Shown: piece by piece, positions 43,955-55,922 of the stretch
How the letters are laid out: every line of letters starts with the position of its first letter
Numbering within the stretch: position 1 is the stretch's first letter
Assembly: GCF_963169125.1 (NCBI RefSeq)
Contig: NC_084799.1
Location: 63,720,643 to 63,784,642, forward strand
Length of the DNA: 64,000 nt
Source of the DNA: Humulus lupulus
Taxonomy: Eukaryota > Streptophyta > Magnoliopsida > Rosales > Cannabaceae
Direction of reading: 5' to 3'
Notes under the pieces: generated by a model
Seen by the model: only the letters and a program-made list of their open reading frames with translations
Told to the model about the DNA's origin: nothing
Database searches by the model: none
Translations under genes and position numbers: made by a program

Positions 43955-46900
43955 TCAAAGCAAGGGAGGCATCTCCCTTAATCCCATATTGCGCACATGA
44001 CCCATGAACGACTTTGCACGAAGTGTCTTGGTAAGCGGGTTAGCCAAGTTCTATTCCGATTCTATCTTCATAACAGTCACATCAGCTCGGTGTACAATCT
44101 CTCTTACCAGATGGTATTTGCTTTATATATGCTTTCCTCTCTTGTGGCTTCACAGTTTTTTGGAATTAACTATTGCTCCACTATTGTCATAGTACATGAT
44201 TAGTGGCTTATCCATATCTGGAACTACTTTCAGATTAGTGTAAAACTTCCTCACCAAACCGCCTCCTTCGCTGCTTCACAAGCCGCTATGTATTCGGCTT
44301 CCAAGGTTGAATCAACTATGCTGGATTTTTTAATGCTTCTCTAGACAACAAATCCTCCACCAAGAGTTAACACTAACCCAGATGTTGAGTTTCGACTGTC
44401 TTTGTCTGGTTGGAATTCAGAATCAGTGTATCCAGTGGAGTTCAGCTCACCCCCCGAATAAACAAGCATATAATCTCTCGTTCTCCTAAGATACTTGAGA
44501 ATGTGCTTTACTGCAATCCAGTCATTGTCATATATGTCGGGCCTAGTACACAACATAGCATACTTTAGACTCCTAACTACTGAAGCATAGGGATACTTTC
44601 TCATATCCTCTTCCTCCTAAGGTCTCTTAGGACATTGTTCCTTGGAGAGAGCAATTCCACGTCTGGTCGATAACTGACCTTTCTTGATATTCTCCATAGA
44701 TAATCTTTTGAGCACCTTTTCTATATATTTATCCTAAGAAAGTGCCAAGAGCTTGCTCTTCTTATCCCTTAGGATTTGGACTCCCAAAACATAGCTCGCT
44801 TCGCCCAAATCTTTCATTTGGAACTTTTTGGCTAACCACTTTTTCATGTTTTACAACGTCTCTACATTGTTCCCAATGAGCAAAATGTCATCAACATAAG
44901 GAACTATGAAAACCACCTCTTTTCCTTTGATTTATTTATACACACATGCTTCGTCGAAATTCTGTTCGAAGCCGTGTGTTTTAATTGTTTCATCAAAAGT
45001 GATATTCCAAGATCTAGATGCTTGCTTTAAACCATAAATAGATTTCAGCAACTTGCACACCTTTTGATATTCCACATTCTTTATGAACCCTTCTGGATGT
45101 ACCATATAGATACTTTCATCAAGATAACCAATTAGAAAAGTTGTCTTGACGTTCATTTTCCATATCTCATAATCATTGGCAGTCGCTATGGATAAGAGGA
45201 TGCAAATGGATTTGAGCATGGCCACATGAGAAAATGTTTCTTCATAATCAACACCTTTTCTCTGAGTGTAACCTTTTAATACTAGCCTCACTTTCAAAGT
45301 CTCTATTTTCCCATCTACACCTCTTTTCTTCTTGTATATCCACTTACACCCTATGGGCCTGACATCTTCAAGTGGATCCACAAGTTCCCAGACATAATTG
45401 GAATACATCGATTCCATTTCTTGGTTCATGGCTTATTTCCATTTCTCTTTTTCAAGATCATCCATTGCTTCTTTAAAGGTTAATGGATTGTCCTTGTTTG
45501 TATCAGAAACAAGGACATGTGCCTCATGTTCGTAGCAAACAGGTTGTCTCACAATCCTCCCACTATGACGTTGCACCGGGGTTTCCTTTTCAGGAATAGT
45601 GGTTTCCTCAGTTTGTCATTTATCATTTAATGATGAAGATGATTGTGATGAAATCTTATCAGCAATGAGTTCCTCCAATACTACCTTGCTCCGAGGTTTA
45701 TAGTTATTCATACAGTCATGTTCAAGGAAGGTCGAATTTGTGGAGACAAATACCTTTTAATCCTTGGAACTATAGAAATAACCGTCTCTTGTTTCTGGAG
45801 CGTAGCCAACAAAAATGTACACTTTAGACCTTGTATCAAGTTTCCCTGATTTAGGTCTAAGAACATGAGCAAGACAACCCCAAATGCGAAAATAGTGCAA
45901 AATAGGTTTGCTTCCAAACCATAGTTCCAGTGGCATTTTGCTTATGGTCTTAGATGGGACTACATTCAAAATGTACGTTGTTGTTTGAAGTGCATATCCC
46001 CGGAATGAGAGAGGAAGTGAAGAGTAGCTTAACATAGACCTGACCATGTCCAACAAGGTCTTGTTTCTTCTTTTAGAAGCACCATTTTGCTGTGGCATTC
46101 CTGGTGTTGTGAGTTGGGATAGAATACCATGCTTCAGCAAGAAATCTTTGAATTCTAAAGCCAAATATTCTCCACCTCAATCAGCTACAAGTGTCTTAAG
46201 AGTCTTTCCTAATTGCTTCTCAGCCTCAACTTTGAATTCTTGAAACTTACCAAAGGTTTCAGATTTCCTAAGCATTAAGTAAGTATGACCATATCTTCAG
46301 TAATCGTCAATAAAAGTGACGAAGTACTCATACCCACCTCTTGCTTGTACATTGATTGGACCACAGACATTGATGTGTACAAGCTCCAAAGGTCCTTTGG
46401 CTCTATTGCCTTTCGATGAGAAAGGTCATTTCATCATTTTCCCTTCTAGACAAGATTCACAAACCAGAAGAGTTCCAACTCTTCTCTCAAAGGTCCATCT
46501 TTTATTAAACGGTTAATCCTATCTAGAGCTATATCACCAAGTATAAGATTCCAAAGATATGTGTCATGTTCATTTGATACTTTTTGTCTTTTGTTACCTT
46601 GCAGTTGTCCTACTTTAAATAATTCTGAATTATTAAGCATTTGTTCATTTGGTTTGAGCATATACAATCCGTTATTATGTTTGCTTGACATATTTTGAAA
46701 CCATTCTTCGAAATTACAATCGTATTATTACTAAAAGAAATATCAAAAAATTGTTCATGCAACATAGATAAAGAAACTAAATTTCAACAAAATCCAGGAA
46801 TAAAATAAACATTGTTCAAAACAAGATTATTGTTCCCAACAATTAAACGGACTATTCCCTTTGCTCTTGCTGAGACGAGCGCTCCACTTTCAACTCACAT

Positions 46901-47059
46901 GCTCACCTCGCCATCTACCAGCTCCCTTGATGACTCAAGCATCTGCATGGAAGAACAAACATGGTTAGTGTCTCCTAAATCTAAAAACCTGGATGATATA
47001 TCGTCTTCCACTACACAAGCTTCAAGTACAAGTAAATCACCTTTACCTTTCTTTTTTTT
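43955..47059 (-). pseudogene. pol of minus-strand copia (protease, integrase, RT, RNase H), decayed
   Basis: Minus-strand order is as follows. A degenerate protease (LDLGDTNHVC, about 46980; the DSG motif has become DLG). Pre-integrase (ALDRINRLIKDGPLRE, about 46510). Integrase end (46164-45757), where the expected catalytic Glu in QQNG.SERRN is Lys (NGASKRRN). RT (45429-44860; GCKWIYKKKRGVDGKIE, ETFSHVAMLKSI, and a YVDDI box near 44890). RNase H (44604-44341; GYTDSEFQPDKDSRNSTSG). The final segment NLANPLTKTLRAKSF leads to a TGA at 43957-43955. Numerous stops and frameshifts are present. Confidence 0.85.
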
Positions 47060-47915
47060 AGCTCAGAGAAATACTTCTTACAGTTTCTCTTTTAGTGACT
47101 TTCAACTCCATAGTGGAAACATTTCCTTTTGGTTCTTTCTTCTTAGAGTTGTTGTCATTCTTGTTCTCCTTGGCTTTTGGTGTCTTCTTGCTTTTCTTGG
47201 ACTTCTTGCCCTTTCCTTTGTCCTTATCATTGTTCTTCTTTCTCTTCTTGGATTTCACCTCAGAGTTTGAAGGTTTCTCCCCTACCACATTTTTCGTTGT
47301 CTATTTGGTAATGGATTTGTTAAGAGACTCAAATGTCTGCAGTTCATTCAACAGTCGGGTCATGTTGAATTCCAACTTATTCATAATATAGTTGGTGGTG
47401 AACGTAGAAAAGATAGGAGTGAGCGATTCCAGTATGATTCTTACATGTGTGTGCTCATCAATGACGGAGCCATGTATTAATGCTTCATGCATCACGTTAA
47501 TCATGTGCAAGACATTATCACGTATAGAAACACCCTTCTTCATCTTAGAAGTCATGTAGGTTCTTGTAGCCTCATGTCTACTTTGATCAGATTGCTGCCC
47601 AAACATGGCCATTAGAGAATCCATTATCTCAAACGCAGTTTCCATGGGTTCCTACTTTGTTCTTAGAACATCAATCATGCTCACAAGCATGTAACATTTT
47701 GCCTCATTATTAGATTGAATCCAGGCATCATACTTGTCTCGAACATTCTTCGGGGTAGTGGCAGTGGGCTCTTCAAGACATTCCTCAGTTAGAAAAAATT
47801 TATGGTTCTCACAGATTAACATAATATTTAAGTTTGACTTCCATCTTATAAAATTATCACCATTAAGTTATTCAGGTGAAAGTAAAGCAGTTATTAGATT
47901 TCCACCGTTTGACAT
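47060..47915 (-). pseudogene. gag of minus-strand copia, decayed
   Basis: It starts at ATG 47915 (MSNGGNLITALLSPE, stop, LNGDNFIRWKSNLN). The core frame 47645-47301 reads DSLMAMFGQQSDQSRHEATR and ILESLTPIFSTFTTNYIMNK, which is the UBN2-type copia Gag. A Lys-rich basic stretch (47288-47150) leads to a broken zinc knuckle in which the second Cys is Tyr and a stop replaces the residue after His (CFHYGVESH then KRNC, about 47110-47070). Confidence 0.8.
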
Positions 47916-48346
47916 TACTGAAATAAATAAAATACAACAATATTATCATTTAAAAAATATCAATGTTTTTTAAAGTAAACATGATGCATGAATGCAACAA
48001 TTAAAACACACAAATTAACATTTACTTTTCCATGATAAAACTACCCAACAAATAAAGTGCCGCCTTAGGGTCGATCAAGTTAAATTCAGATAGCTTATAA
48101 GACAATCTTATCTTTATAATTTAACACTTAAAATGACTCTTTATTTTCTCTTTTAAATGTAAAGTAACACTGGTTTGGTTAAGAAGCAATTATACACCGC
48201 AAAAGCTTAATTGCATCTCTGTAAGTCTAACCCATTATTTCAAAATTTATGACTTGACTTAGAGAGTGTTGCCATAGGGTAGGTCAAGCCTAAAATACAT
48301 CACTCCTTCCTATCTTCGTAAGAAGCCAACCTTGCTATTAATATGT
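47916..48346 (-). other. Copia leader, part next to gag
   Basis: Non-coding AT-rich leader between gag ATG and the insertion point of the Tat-like element. It continues at 59933 on the far side. Confidence 0.7.
48342..48346. repeat. Target-site duplication (TATGT), left
   Basis: TATGT at 48342-48346 is repeated at 59928-59932 directly after the 3' LTR of the Tat-like element. Confidence 0.93.
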
Positions 48347-48931
48347 TGTTATCCAAAAAAACTGGCATAGATGATGTGGCAAATGATTCCTGGACACATG
48401 GCTGACATTTGGAGGAACTCTGCTAGTATATCGACCAGAAGGCACATTATAAGCAGTAGGCGGCCAAGTTTTTCCTGCGACCAGTCTGGTCGATGGTTCC
48501 GCATGCAACATGATGTTCCAATAAAGATATTTGTAAATCCCAAAATTGACTCACACAATCTCCTGAGTATCCGATTATTTAGGAGAAAATATCTGTAACA
48601 AAATCATGTAATCCCCCTTGAGCCTATAAATAGAAAAAGATAGCTCAAGGAAGGGGCTTTTTGGCTTTCGAATTATGAGTAATTCTATCTGAGATATTGT
48701 ATTGTTCTTCAGAGGTCAGTGAAACTCATTGAACCCTAGTTCTTTGATCACCCCTTTGATTCTCACATCAATAACAATCTAAGTGGACGTAGGTTATTAC
48801 CAGATCCTGGGGCCGAACCATTATAAAAATATCGTGTTCTTATTATTTTCATCATCACGTTCTTTTCAACGCATTCATCCACATCAAGCATATTTTGACT
48901 CCGTGTCAGTTGGCCAAAATCAGGGTCAACA
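48347..48931 (+). repeat. 5' LTR of Tat-like element
   Basis: Length is 585 bp, TG...CA. The TATA box TATAAATAG (48625-48633) is enclosed by the inverted repeat CCTTGAGC...GCTCAAGG (48616-48650). The transcribed part reads AACCCTAGTTCTTTGATCAC and continues to the GGGGCCGAACCA region. Confidence 0.93.
48616..48650 (+). promoter_or_regulatory. LTR TATA box within an 8-bp inverted repeat
   Basis: CCTTGAGC and GCTCAAGG are perfect complements separated by 19 bases that hold TATAAATAG. The same structure is at 59603-59637 in the 3' LTR and, with one mismatch in a 9-bp arm, at 17049-17084 in the outer copy. Confidence 0.7.
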
Positions 48932-48979
48932 TTCTGGTGCTTTCATTGAGAGCTTGGTATATCACCGTTGAGAAAACCA
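48932..48979 (+). other. Primer-binding region and leader
   Basis: TTCTGGTGCTTTCATTGAGA directly follows the 5' LTR, where the tRNA primer site must lie. I cannot name the tRNA with confidence; it is not the initiator Met type. The gag ATG at 48980 (ACCAATGGCG) has a good plant start context. Confidence 0.6.
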
Positions 48980-51900
48980 ATGGCGAAAACTACAAGGAAA
49001 ACTGGACAGGCGGCCGCCGCTGCACCGTCAAACCCGCCTCCTCCTCCTCCTGCAAGCGTAGCTGAGGATGAGCCACATTTGGAATTTGAGGAGGAAGAAA
49101 TGGATGACGCGATGCTGAAGAGTACTCTGGGGGCGTTGCATGAAGAGCTGGCCAATCTGAGGGCCGGCCAAGAAAGTGCTGCCAAAATCATGGCGCGGCA
49201 GCAGCAGGAGATTGAACGGCAGCGTGCGGAGTTAAGCGAAAGGCAGGCGGAGATGGACAGCCGCTAGAGCGAAGCCATGGAAGCCCTCGAGGCGGCCTTG
49301 CAATTGGCTAGGAATCAGGCTGCACCTGCCTCGCAGCCTGATCAACCAGCAAATGGGCCACCCCAAAGGGGTCTCAATCCAAGTTCGCCTATCCAACCCT
49401 CGAGCCCACAAAGGGCCGAGCAGCCTCAGGTGCCTCATGATGATGTCCCACAGGACCCTGAGGCAAGGCCTCTATCCCAAGCTGGTCGCGGCTATCCCCC
49501 GCATCAGAGGCTGAATAGGACCGAGCGTCAGCCTCGCAGTCCTAGACGCCATAGGGGTGACGAGCCGAATCTTCCGAACAGAGGTCAGAATCCTCCTAGC
49601 AACAGGAGGAACTCAGAGTTAGGCTCTGCGGTCCGAGGTTCCCCACGGCATGATAATGCACGGGGACACAACGACCAGTGCAGGCCACCCTCTAACGCTC
49701 GGGACGCTTTAGCCCGGGATGGAAATCGAGGGAACAGTCGATCCCACCATAGCCAATCAAGATTCAGAGATGGCCATGGGTATAATGAAGCTGACTTAGG
49801 CAAAGGAAATGTCAGTCGGAGGAATGAAGAAAGAGGTGGAGGTAGGAGCTAAACACCTCACGATGACCAACCCAATAGATGGGACGCTGGGGGGCAACCC
49901 AGGCAAAATAACGTCTTCAACTGGCTCGGAGCTAGCGAGCAGCGGAGAAAAGATGAGGACTTGAGAGATGTACTCAACGATCGTCGCGAGCGACATGGCG
50001 AGAACGTCCCCCTAGCAACAGAGGCCACAGCAATTCCTGCCGCTGTGCAGGCCCAGATAGAAGCCCTCAACCAGACGGTGCAATAGCTGGTCGGGGGAAG
50101 AACATCTCATATCGACCACGATAGGAGGAAAGGCACTCCTTTCATGCAAAGGATAGCTATGGCAGAGACTCGTAGCAAGTTTAAAATGCCTACGCTTCCA
50201 AACTTTGATGGGTACGGAGACCCAGTATCTCACGTCAATAAGTTTGAGATACAAATGGACATTCAGAAAGTGTCCGAAGACGCTCGGTGCAGGATCTTCC
50301 CTGCAACACTTTTTGATGTCGCCCAGGAGTGGTTTTTTAAGTTCCCTCCTGCAAGCAGAGTTTCCTGGGAGATGTTCGTATGGGAGTTTTATGGACAGTT
50401 CTATGCAGGTCGTGTGCATCCGACCGAAGCAAACCAGCTGGTTGAAATTCGCCAGCAGGATGGAGAATCACTGAAGGACTACATCCAGCGCTATATGCGA
50501 GCAGCAGCTGGAGCGAAGACAGTGGGGGACGAAGGAAAAATGATGGCCATAACCGCAGGGGTTAAACGTCGCTCCCCCCTCTGGAAGAGCCTCCGTAAAG
50601 ATGGTGTTAGAACTACCCAGGAATTCTTGGACCGGGCTGATCGTTACATCAAGCTCGAAGATGCCATTGCCGATGATGGAAAGCCTTCAGGCAAGGATAA
50701 GAAGGCTGCCGATCCCGCCAAAGCCGCCAATGGGTCTAAACCTAACGGCAACGGCAACAGCAAAGGCAACGGCAACGGTAACGGCAATGGGAAGAATGGT
50801 GAAAAATAGCCGCACAATGAGCCTACCACCTTCGACAATAAACGAGCCAAGGGTAACCGTTATGAACCTCAGTTCACTAACTATACTGCCCTTGTCGAGT
50901 CTCGGGGAGAGGTTTATCAGGCAATGAGTTCCAGTGTGCCTTATAAGAAGCCTGCCCCCATTCGAAAGGATATTTCGAAAAGAGACACTACCAAGTTTTG
51001 TCGTTATCATAACGACTACAGACATGACACCAACGAATGCAACCAGCTGAAGGATGAAATCGAGTTCCTTATTAGACAAGGACACTTGAGAAGATACGTA
51101 CGGGCCTCGGGAAATTCCCAACGAGAAGCTCCAGGTGGCAACGAGCAAGCGTCCACACGCCAATGCTCGCCACCTTTGCAGCCTGCCCCCGTGACTGTCA
51201 CACTGTTAACCATTTGTGGAGGCCCGCACCTCGCGAGAAATAGCGGAACGGCCAGGGAACGATATGCTCGGACTCTGTGCCACAACCAGGACATCGAGAT
51301 GATGACTGTGGAAGAATGTGCACCAAAAAAGGCTCGCTCAGAAGAGGGTGAGATAACCTTCTCTGATAGCGATGTCCAGCATGTCCGATTCCCACATTCT
51401 GATCCGCTGGTCGTGGATATCCAAATGACCAACATGATGGTGAAGCGAGTGCTGGTCGATACAGGAAGTTCAGTGAATATCCTGTATAAGTCTTCGCTGG
51501 AACGCATGAAACTTTCCGTTAAGGACCTGGAGACTTGCAACCAAACAATATACGGCTTCTCTGGTGAGGGACTCGCCCCCGCTGGATCGATCAGACTGCC
51601 AGTGACGACAGGTACAGTGCCTGCTACCAGGACATTACTCGCTACTTTTGTAGTAGTCGATTGTCCTTCGGCATACAATGCCGTCATTGGAAGGCCTATA
51701 CTGGTTGACCTACAGGCCGTCATCTCTATGTGGCACTTGGCCATGAAGTTCTCGACAGACGCAGGGGTAGGACGCGTGTTGGGGAACCAGAGGGAAGCCA
51801 AGGAGTGCTATAACGCCTCAGTCACGAAGGCGAAAAAGTGAACACCAAAGAGCACTACCTCAGATAGGTTGCAGATGGAAATTGATACACAAGCCCAATC

Positions 51901-54900
51901 TGGTGATGAGGTCACCAAATAGGGTGTTGCCCAAAGTGAGGATAGAGATCTAGATCCTCGCTTTGGGGATTTTGAAGAGAATGTTGGACCCATCGAGGAC
52001 CTGGAAGAGGTCCAACTCGACCAAGAAGACCCGAACAGAGTCGTAAAGGTCGGAAAAAACCTAGAACCAACCACGAAGCATGCACTGGTGGATTTTTTGC
52101 GGAAGAACCAGGAAGTCTTTGCCTGGTCGCACAAAGACATGGCTGGGATAGACCCTGCAGTTATCAGCCATGTCCTGAATATAGATAAGACTTTTCCACC
52201 CGTGCAGTAGAAAAGAAGGCTGTTCGATAAAGAACAGTCGAGAGCCTTAAAAGAAGAAGTTGAAAGATTAAAGGAGAATTGGTTCATCAGGGTGGCTTTT
52301 TATCCATCGTGGGTCTCCAATCCAGTGCTAGTTCCCAAGCCTAACGACAAATGGCGAACCTGAGTGGACTTTACAGACCTTAATAAAGCAGGCCCAAAAG
52401 ACTGCTTCCCACTCCCAAGAATCGACCAGCTGGTCGATGCTACTGCAGGACACGAGATCCTCTCGTTCATGGATGCATATTTGGGCTACAATCAGATTAT
52501 CATGTATCCCCCAGACGAGGCTCACACCAGTTTTCGGACCGACACGGGCTTATACTATTACAAAGTAATGCCCTTCGGACTGAAAAACGCAGGTGCGACT
52601 TACCAGCAGTTAGTTAACCACATGTTTAAAGAACTGATTGGGATAAACATGGAGGTATACGTGGACGACATGCTGGTAAAGTCTAAAAAGGTAGAAGGAC
52701 ATGTGAAGGATTTACAAGAATGTTTTGATGTATTGAATGAATACCAGATGAAGTTAAATCCCCTCAAATGTTCCTTCGGAGTTGGATCGGGGAAGCTTTT
52801 GGGGTTCATTGTAAATTCAAGAGGAATCGAGGCCAACCCCGACAAAATAAAAGCCCTGATCAACATGAAATTGCCAAAAAGGATCAAAGATGTACAAAGT
52901 TTAACCGGGAGAATCACAGCCCTAAGCAGATTTATTTCGAAATCGACAGACAAGTGTGTCCCTTTTTTCAATCTGCTTAGGGGCAATAAGAAGTTTGAAT
53001 GGATAGGAGACTGCGAGCAAGCTTTCCAGGCCTTGAAAGCTCATATGGCATAGCCTCCCGTCTTATCAAAGCCAATCGAAGGTGAAACTTTTTTTATTTA
53101 TCTAGCGATTACTGAAGTTGCTGCTAGCACGGTACTAGTACGAGAGGAAGAAGGTGTACAAAAAGCGGTCTACTATGTTAGCAAGAGGCTAATCGGGGCA
53201 GAACTGAGATATCCACCCATTGAAAGGTTAGCATATTGCTTAATCCTAGCCTCAAGGAAGCTGCGGCCTTACTTCCAAGCCCATCCTATCACAGTTTTAA
53301 CCGACCAGCCCCTTCGACAAGTCCTTCAAAAACCGGAGGCGGCTGGGCGATTATTAAAATGGGCAGTCGAACTAGGGAAGTTCGATGTTACATATTCACC
53401 GCGAGCAGCAGTAAAAGGACAAGTCTTGGCTGATCTTATTGCAGAGTTCACCGAACTCCCAGACAACGAACAGTGCGAACAGCCTAGTGCGCCTGATCCT
53501 CAAGAGAAAGCTCCTTTGTGGAAGTTATTCAAGGATGGGTCGTCCAACGAATCCCACATAGGGGCGGGAGTGATATTGATAATGCCGGAAGGGCATCGAT
53601 TTCACTGTGCCATTAGGTTTGACTTCACTGCGTCAAATAATGAAGCTGAATATGAAGCCCTCCTCGCTAGACTGAGAATGCCCAAAGACATGAGCATAAA
53701 GACGCTTGATATTTACAGCGATTCACAGCTGGTAGTGAACCAGGTTATAGGGGAATATCAAGCGCGAGGCTTAAAGATGGTGGCCTACTTGAATAAAACA
53801 AAAGACCTACCAGTCCAGTTCACGAAGTACACCCTCCAGCAAATACCGCGGGATCAGAATTCAAACGCAGACGCCTTAGCCACACTCGCGAGCGCGAAGG
53901 ATTCTGACACTTTGAACATTGTGCCAGTAGAAAGATTGAATGAGCCGAGCATACAAGCGGTTGATACCAATATGGAAATTCAAATGGAGGATACATGGAT
54001 GGCACCTTACTTGGAGTATCTGACAAACGGTGTACTACCAACTGACAGAAACAAAGCCAGAACTCTACAAAGGCAGGCCGCTAGGTACATACTGGTCGAT
54101 GGTGTTATGTACCGGAGAGGGTATTCGATGCCACTGCTCAGATGTGTTATGCCAGAAAAAGCTAAGGAACTCATGAAAGAGGTGCATGAAGGCTTCTGCG
54201 GGGATCACGCTGGGGGGCAGAGTTTAGCAAAGAAAATTCTCAGGCAAGGCTACTTCTGGCCAACTATGAACGAAGATTCAATGGAGTTTGTAAGGAGATG
54301 CGATAAGTGTCAAAGGTTCTCCAAAATTCCACGGGCAGCTCCAAATGAGTTGAAACAGATGCAAAGTTCGTGGCCTTTTGCGGTGTGGGGGATAGATTTG
54401 ATTGGGTCCCTGCCCACAGGAAAAGGCAGAGTAAAATACGCAGTTGTGGCGGTCGACTACTTCACCAAATGGGCCGAAGCTGAACCACTCGCTACCATAA
54501 CGACCAAGAAAGTTCTTGACTTTGTCATCAAGAACATTGTTTGCTGGTATGGTTTGCCCCGAAAGATCGTTTCAGACAATAGAACCCAATTTGACAACGA
54601 CTTATTCACCGACTTCTGTGAAAGGCATGGAGTTATTAAAATCTTTTCATCAGTTGCGCATCCCCAAGAAAACGGGCAGGTCGAGGCCGTGAATAAAACT
54701 CTTAAGGACACCCTGAAGAAGAGGCTTGAAGACGCTAAAGGAGCATGGCCAGAGCAGCTGCCTGAAGTCCTCTGGTCGTATAGAACATCTCACCGAATAG
54801 CGACAGGTCATACCCCATTTTCCTTAGCTTACGGGTATGAGGCCATGTTACCTGTCGAGTTAGATCCCCCCTCACATCGACGCTTAACATACAACCAGGA

Positions 54901-55231
54901 CTAGAACAACCAACTGATGATGGAGTCCCTAGACTCAATTGACGAGATACGGGAGAAGGCCCAACTCCGAGTTGCTGCGTACCAGCAAAAAGTCGCCCGG
55001 TACTTTAACTCAAAAGTTAAAGAAAGAAAATTCAACGTCGGTGACTTGGTGCTACAACGAGTTTTCTTAAATACCCGCGGCCCCACTGCTGGAGTACTCG
55101 GACCAAATTGGGAAGGACCTTACCAGATTGAGGAAGTCCTTCATCCGGGCACCTACAAACTTGCACGCCTAAACGGAGATCTCGTTCCACGTTATTGGAA
55201 TGGAGAACATCTGCGCAAGTATTATCCATAA
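48980..55231 (+). pseudogene. gag-pol of Tat-like element: one frame with about ten stops
   Basis: A single frame without any frameshift runs 48980-55231. Stops are at 49265, 49850, about 50084, 50807, 51839, about 51920, 52208, about 52361, 53051 and 54902. Gag has a coiled-coil N-terminus (HEELANLRAGQESAAKIMAR), an Arg/Pro-rich linker, a Retrotrans_gag domain (about 50190-50640), and an Asn/Gly repeat linker. A C-H-H-C knuckle (FCRYHNDYRHDTNECNQLK, near 50997) and protease DTGSSVNILY (51459) follow. RT (about 52240-52950) has YVDDM near 52670. RNase H is at about 53090-53440; a second RNase H (53516-53890) has D, E, D, D in FKDGSSN, AEYEAL, YSDSQL and NADALA. Integrase (54185-55231) has HHCC, GIDLIG, SDNRTQF and GQVEAVN. 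Confidence 0.93.
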
Positions 55232-55922
55232 ACAATCCTTTTTAAAGGACTGACTTGTATTAAATTTTATTTTTTACAAGTTTTGCAAAAAAGGGTTAGC
55301 CACGTTATATGGCTAATCGCTTATATATGTAAGATCCTATTTTATGATCATTCGTAAAGACATGTTTAGTCCATTTTTATTACGAGATTATAAGGGACTG
55401 TGCGCAGCCAGTCATTCTTCCCACCCTTTTAAATTTATGATTACAAGTATTTGTTCATTACGTGTGTTATTTTGCTGTATTACAAGTATTACGTTTCCAC
55501 CCGAGCAGAAATGTTCGAACAGGTCGTGGTCAAGGCAAGTGACCCAGGACCTAAAGCTCCTCGATCACTTGGGGGGCATATAAGGCACATCTATTGCAAA
55601 GCGTACCATGAGGTATGTAAACACATGAACAAAATAAGTGAAAGCATGCTAAGGTACTTAGAGTATTTTTCAAATTTTATATTTTGTTAAATCAAGCCAA
55701 AGTACTATGCTAAGTCCGGTCATACGGACAAATGTTATTGTAAATGAAAATATTATAACATTATAATGCAATCTTTTACACCGCAAACATCACTGCTTGG
55801 ATGTAATTGTTCGAATAAAAGGAAAGTTCCCTACCCATGCAGCAAATTAAAAAAGATATATAGTCTTTACATCACGACCCGTGGGTCGTGTAATTAAAGA
55901 AAGAAAAAATAAAAATAAAAGC
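55232..55922. other. Spacer between pol and antisense gene (complete Tat-like copy)
   Basis: Non-coding, AT-rich, with both flanking genes converging on it. The plus-strand 79-aa frames here (55344-55690) are not conserved in the outer copy and are not supported. Confidence 0.6.

Noticed and set aside
50012..51801. Long minus-strand frames (for example 51016-51801, 261 aa) opposite gag-pol
   Set aside because: They mirror the coding strand of gag/protease, show no independent domains and are not the antisense gene, which lies downstream of integrase.
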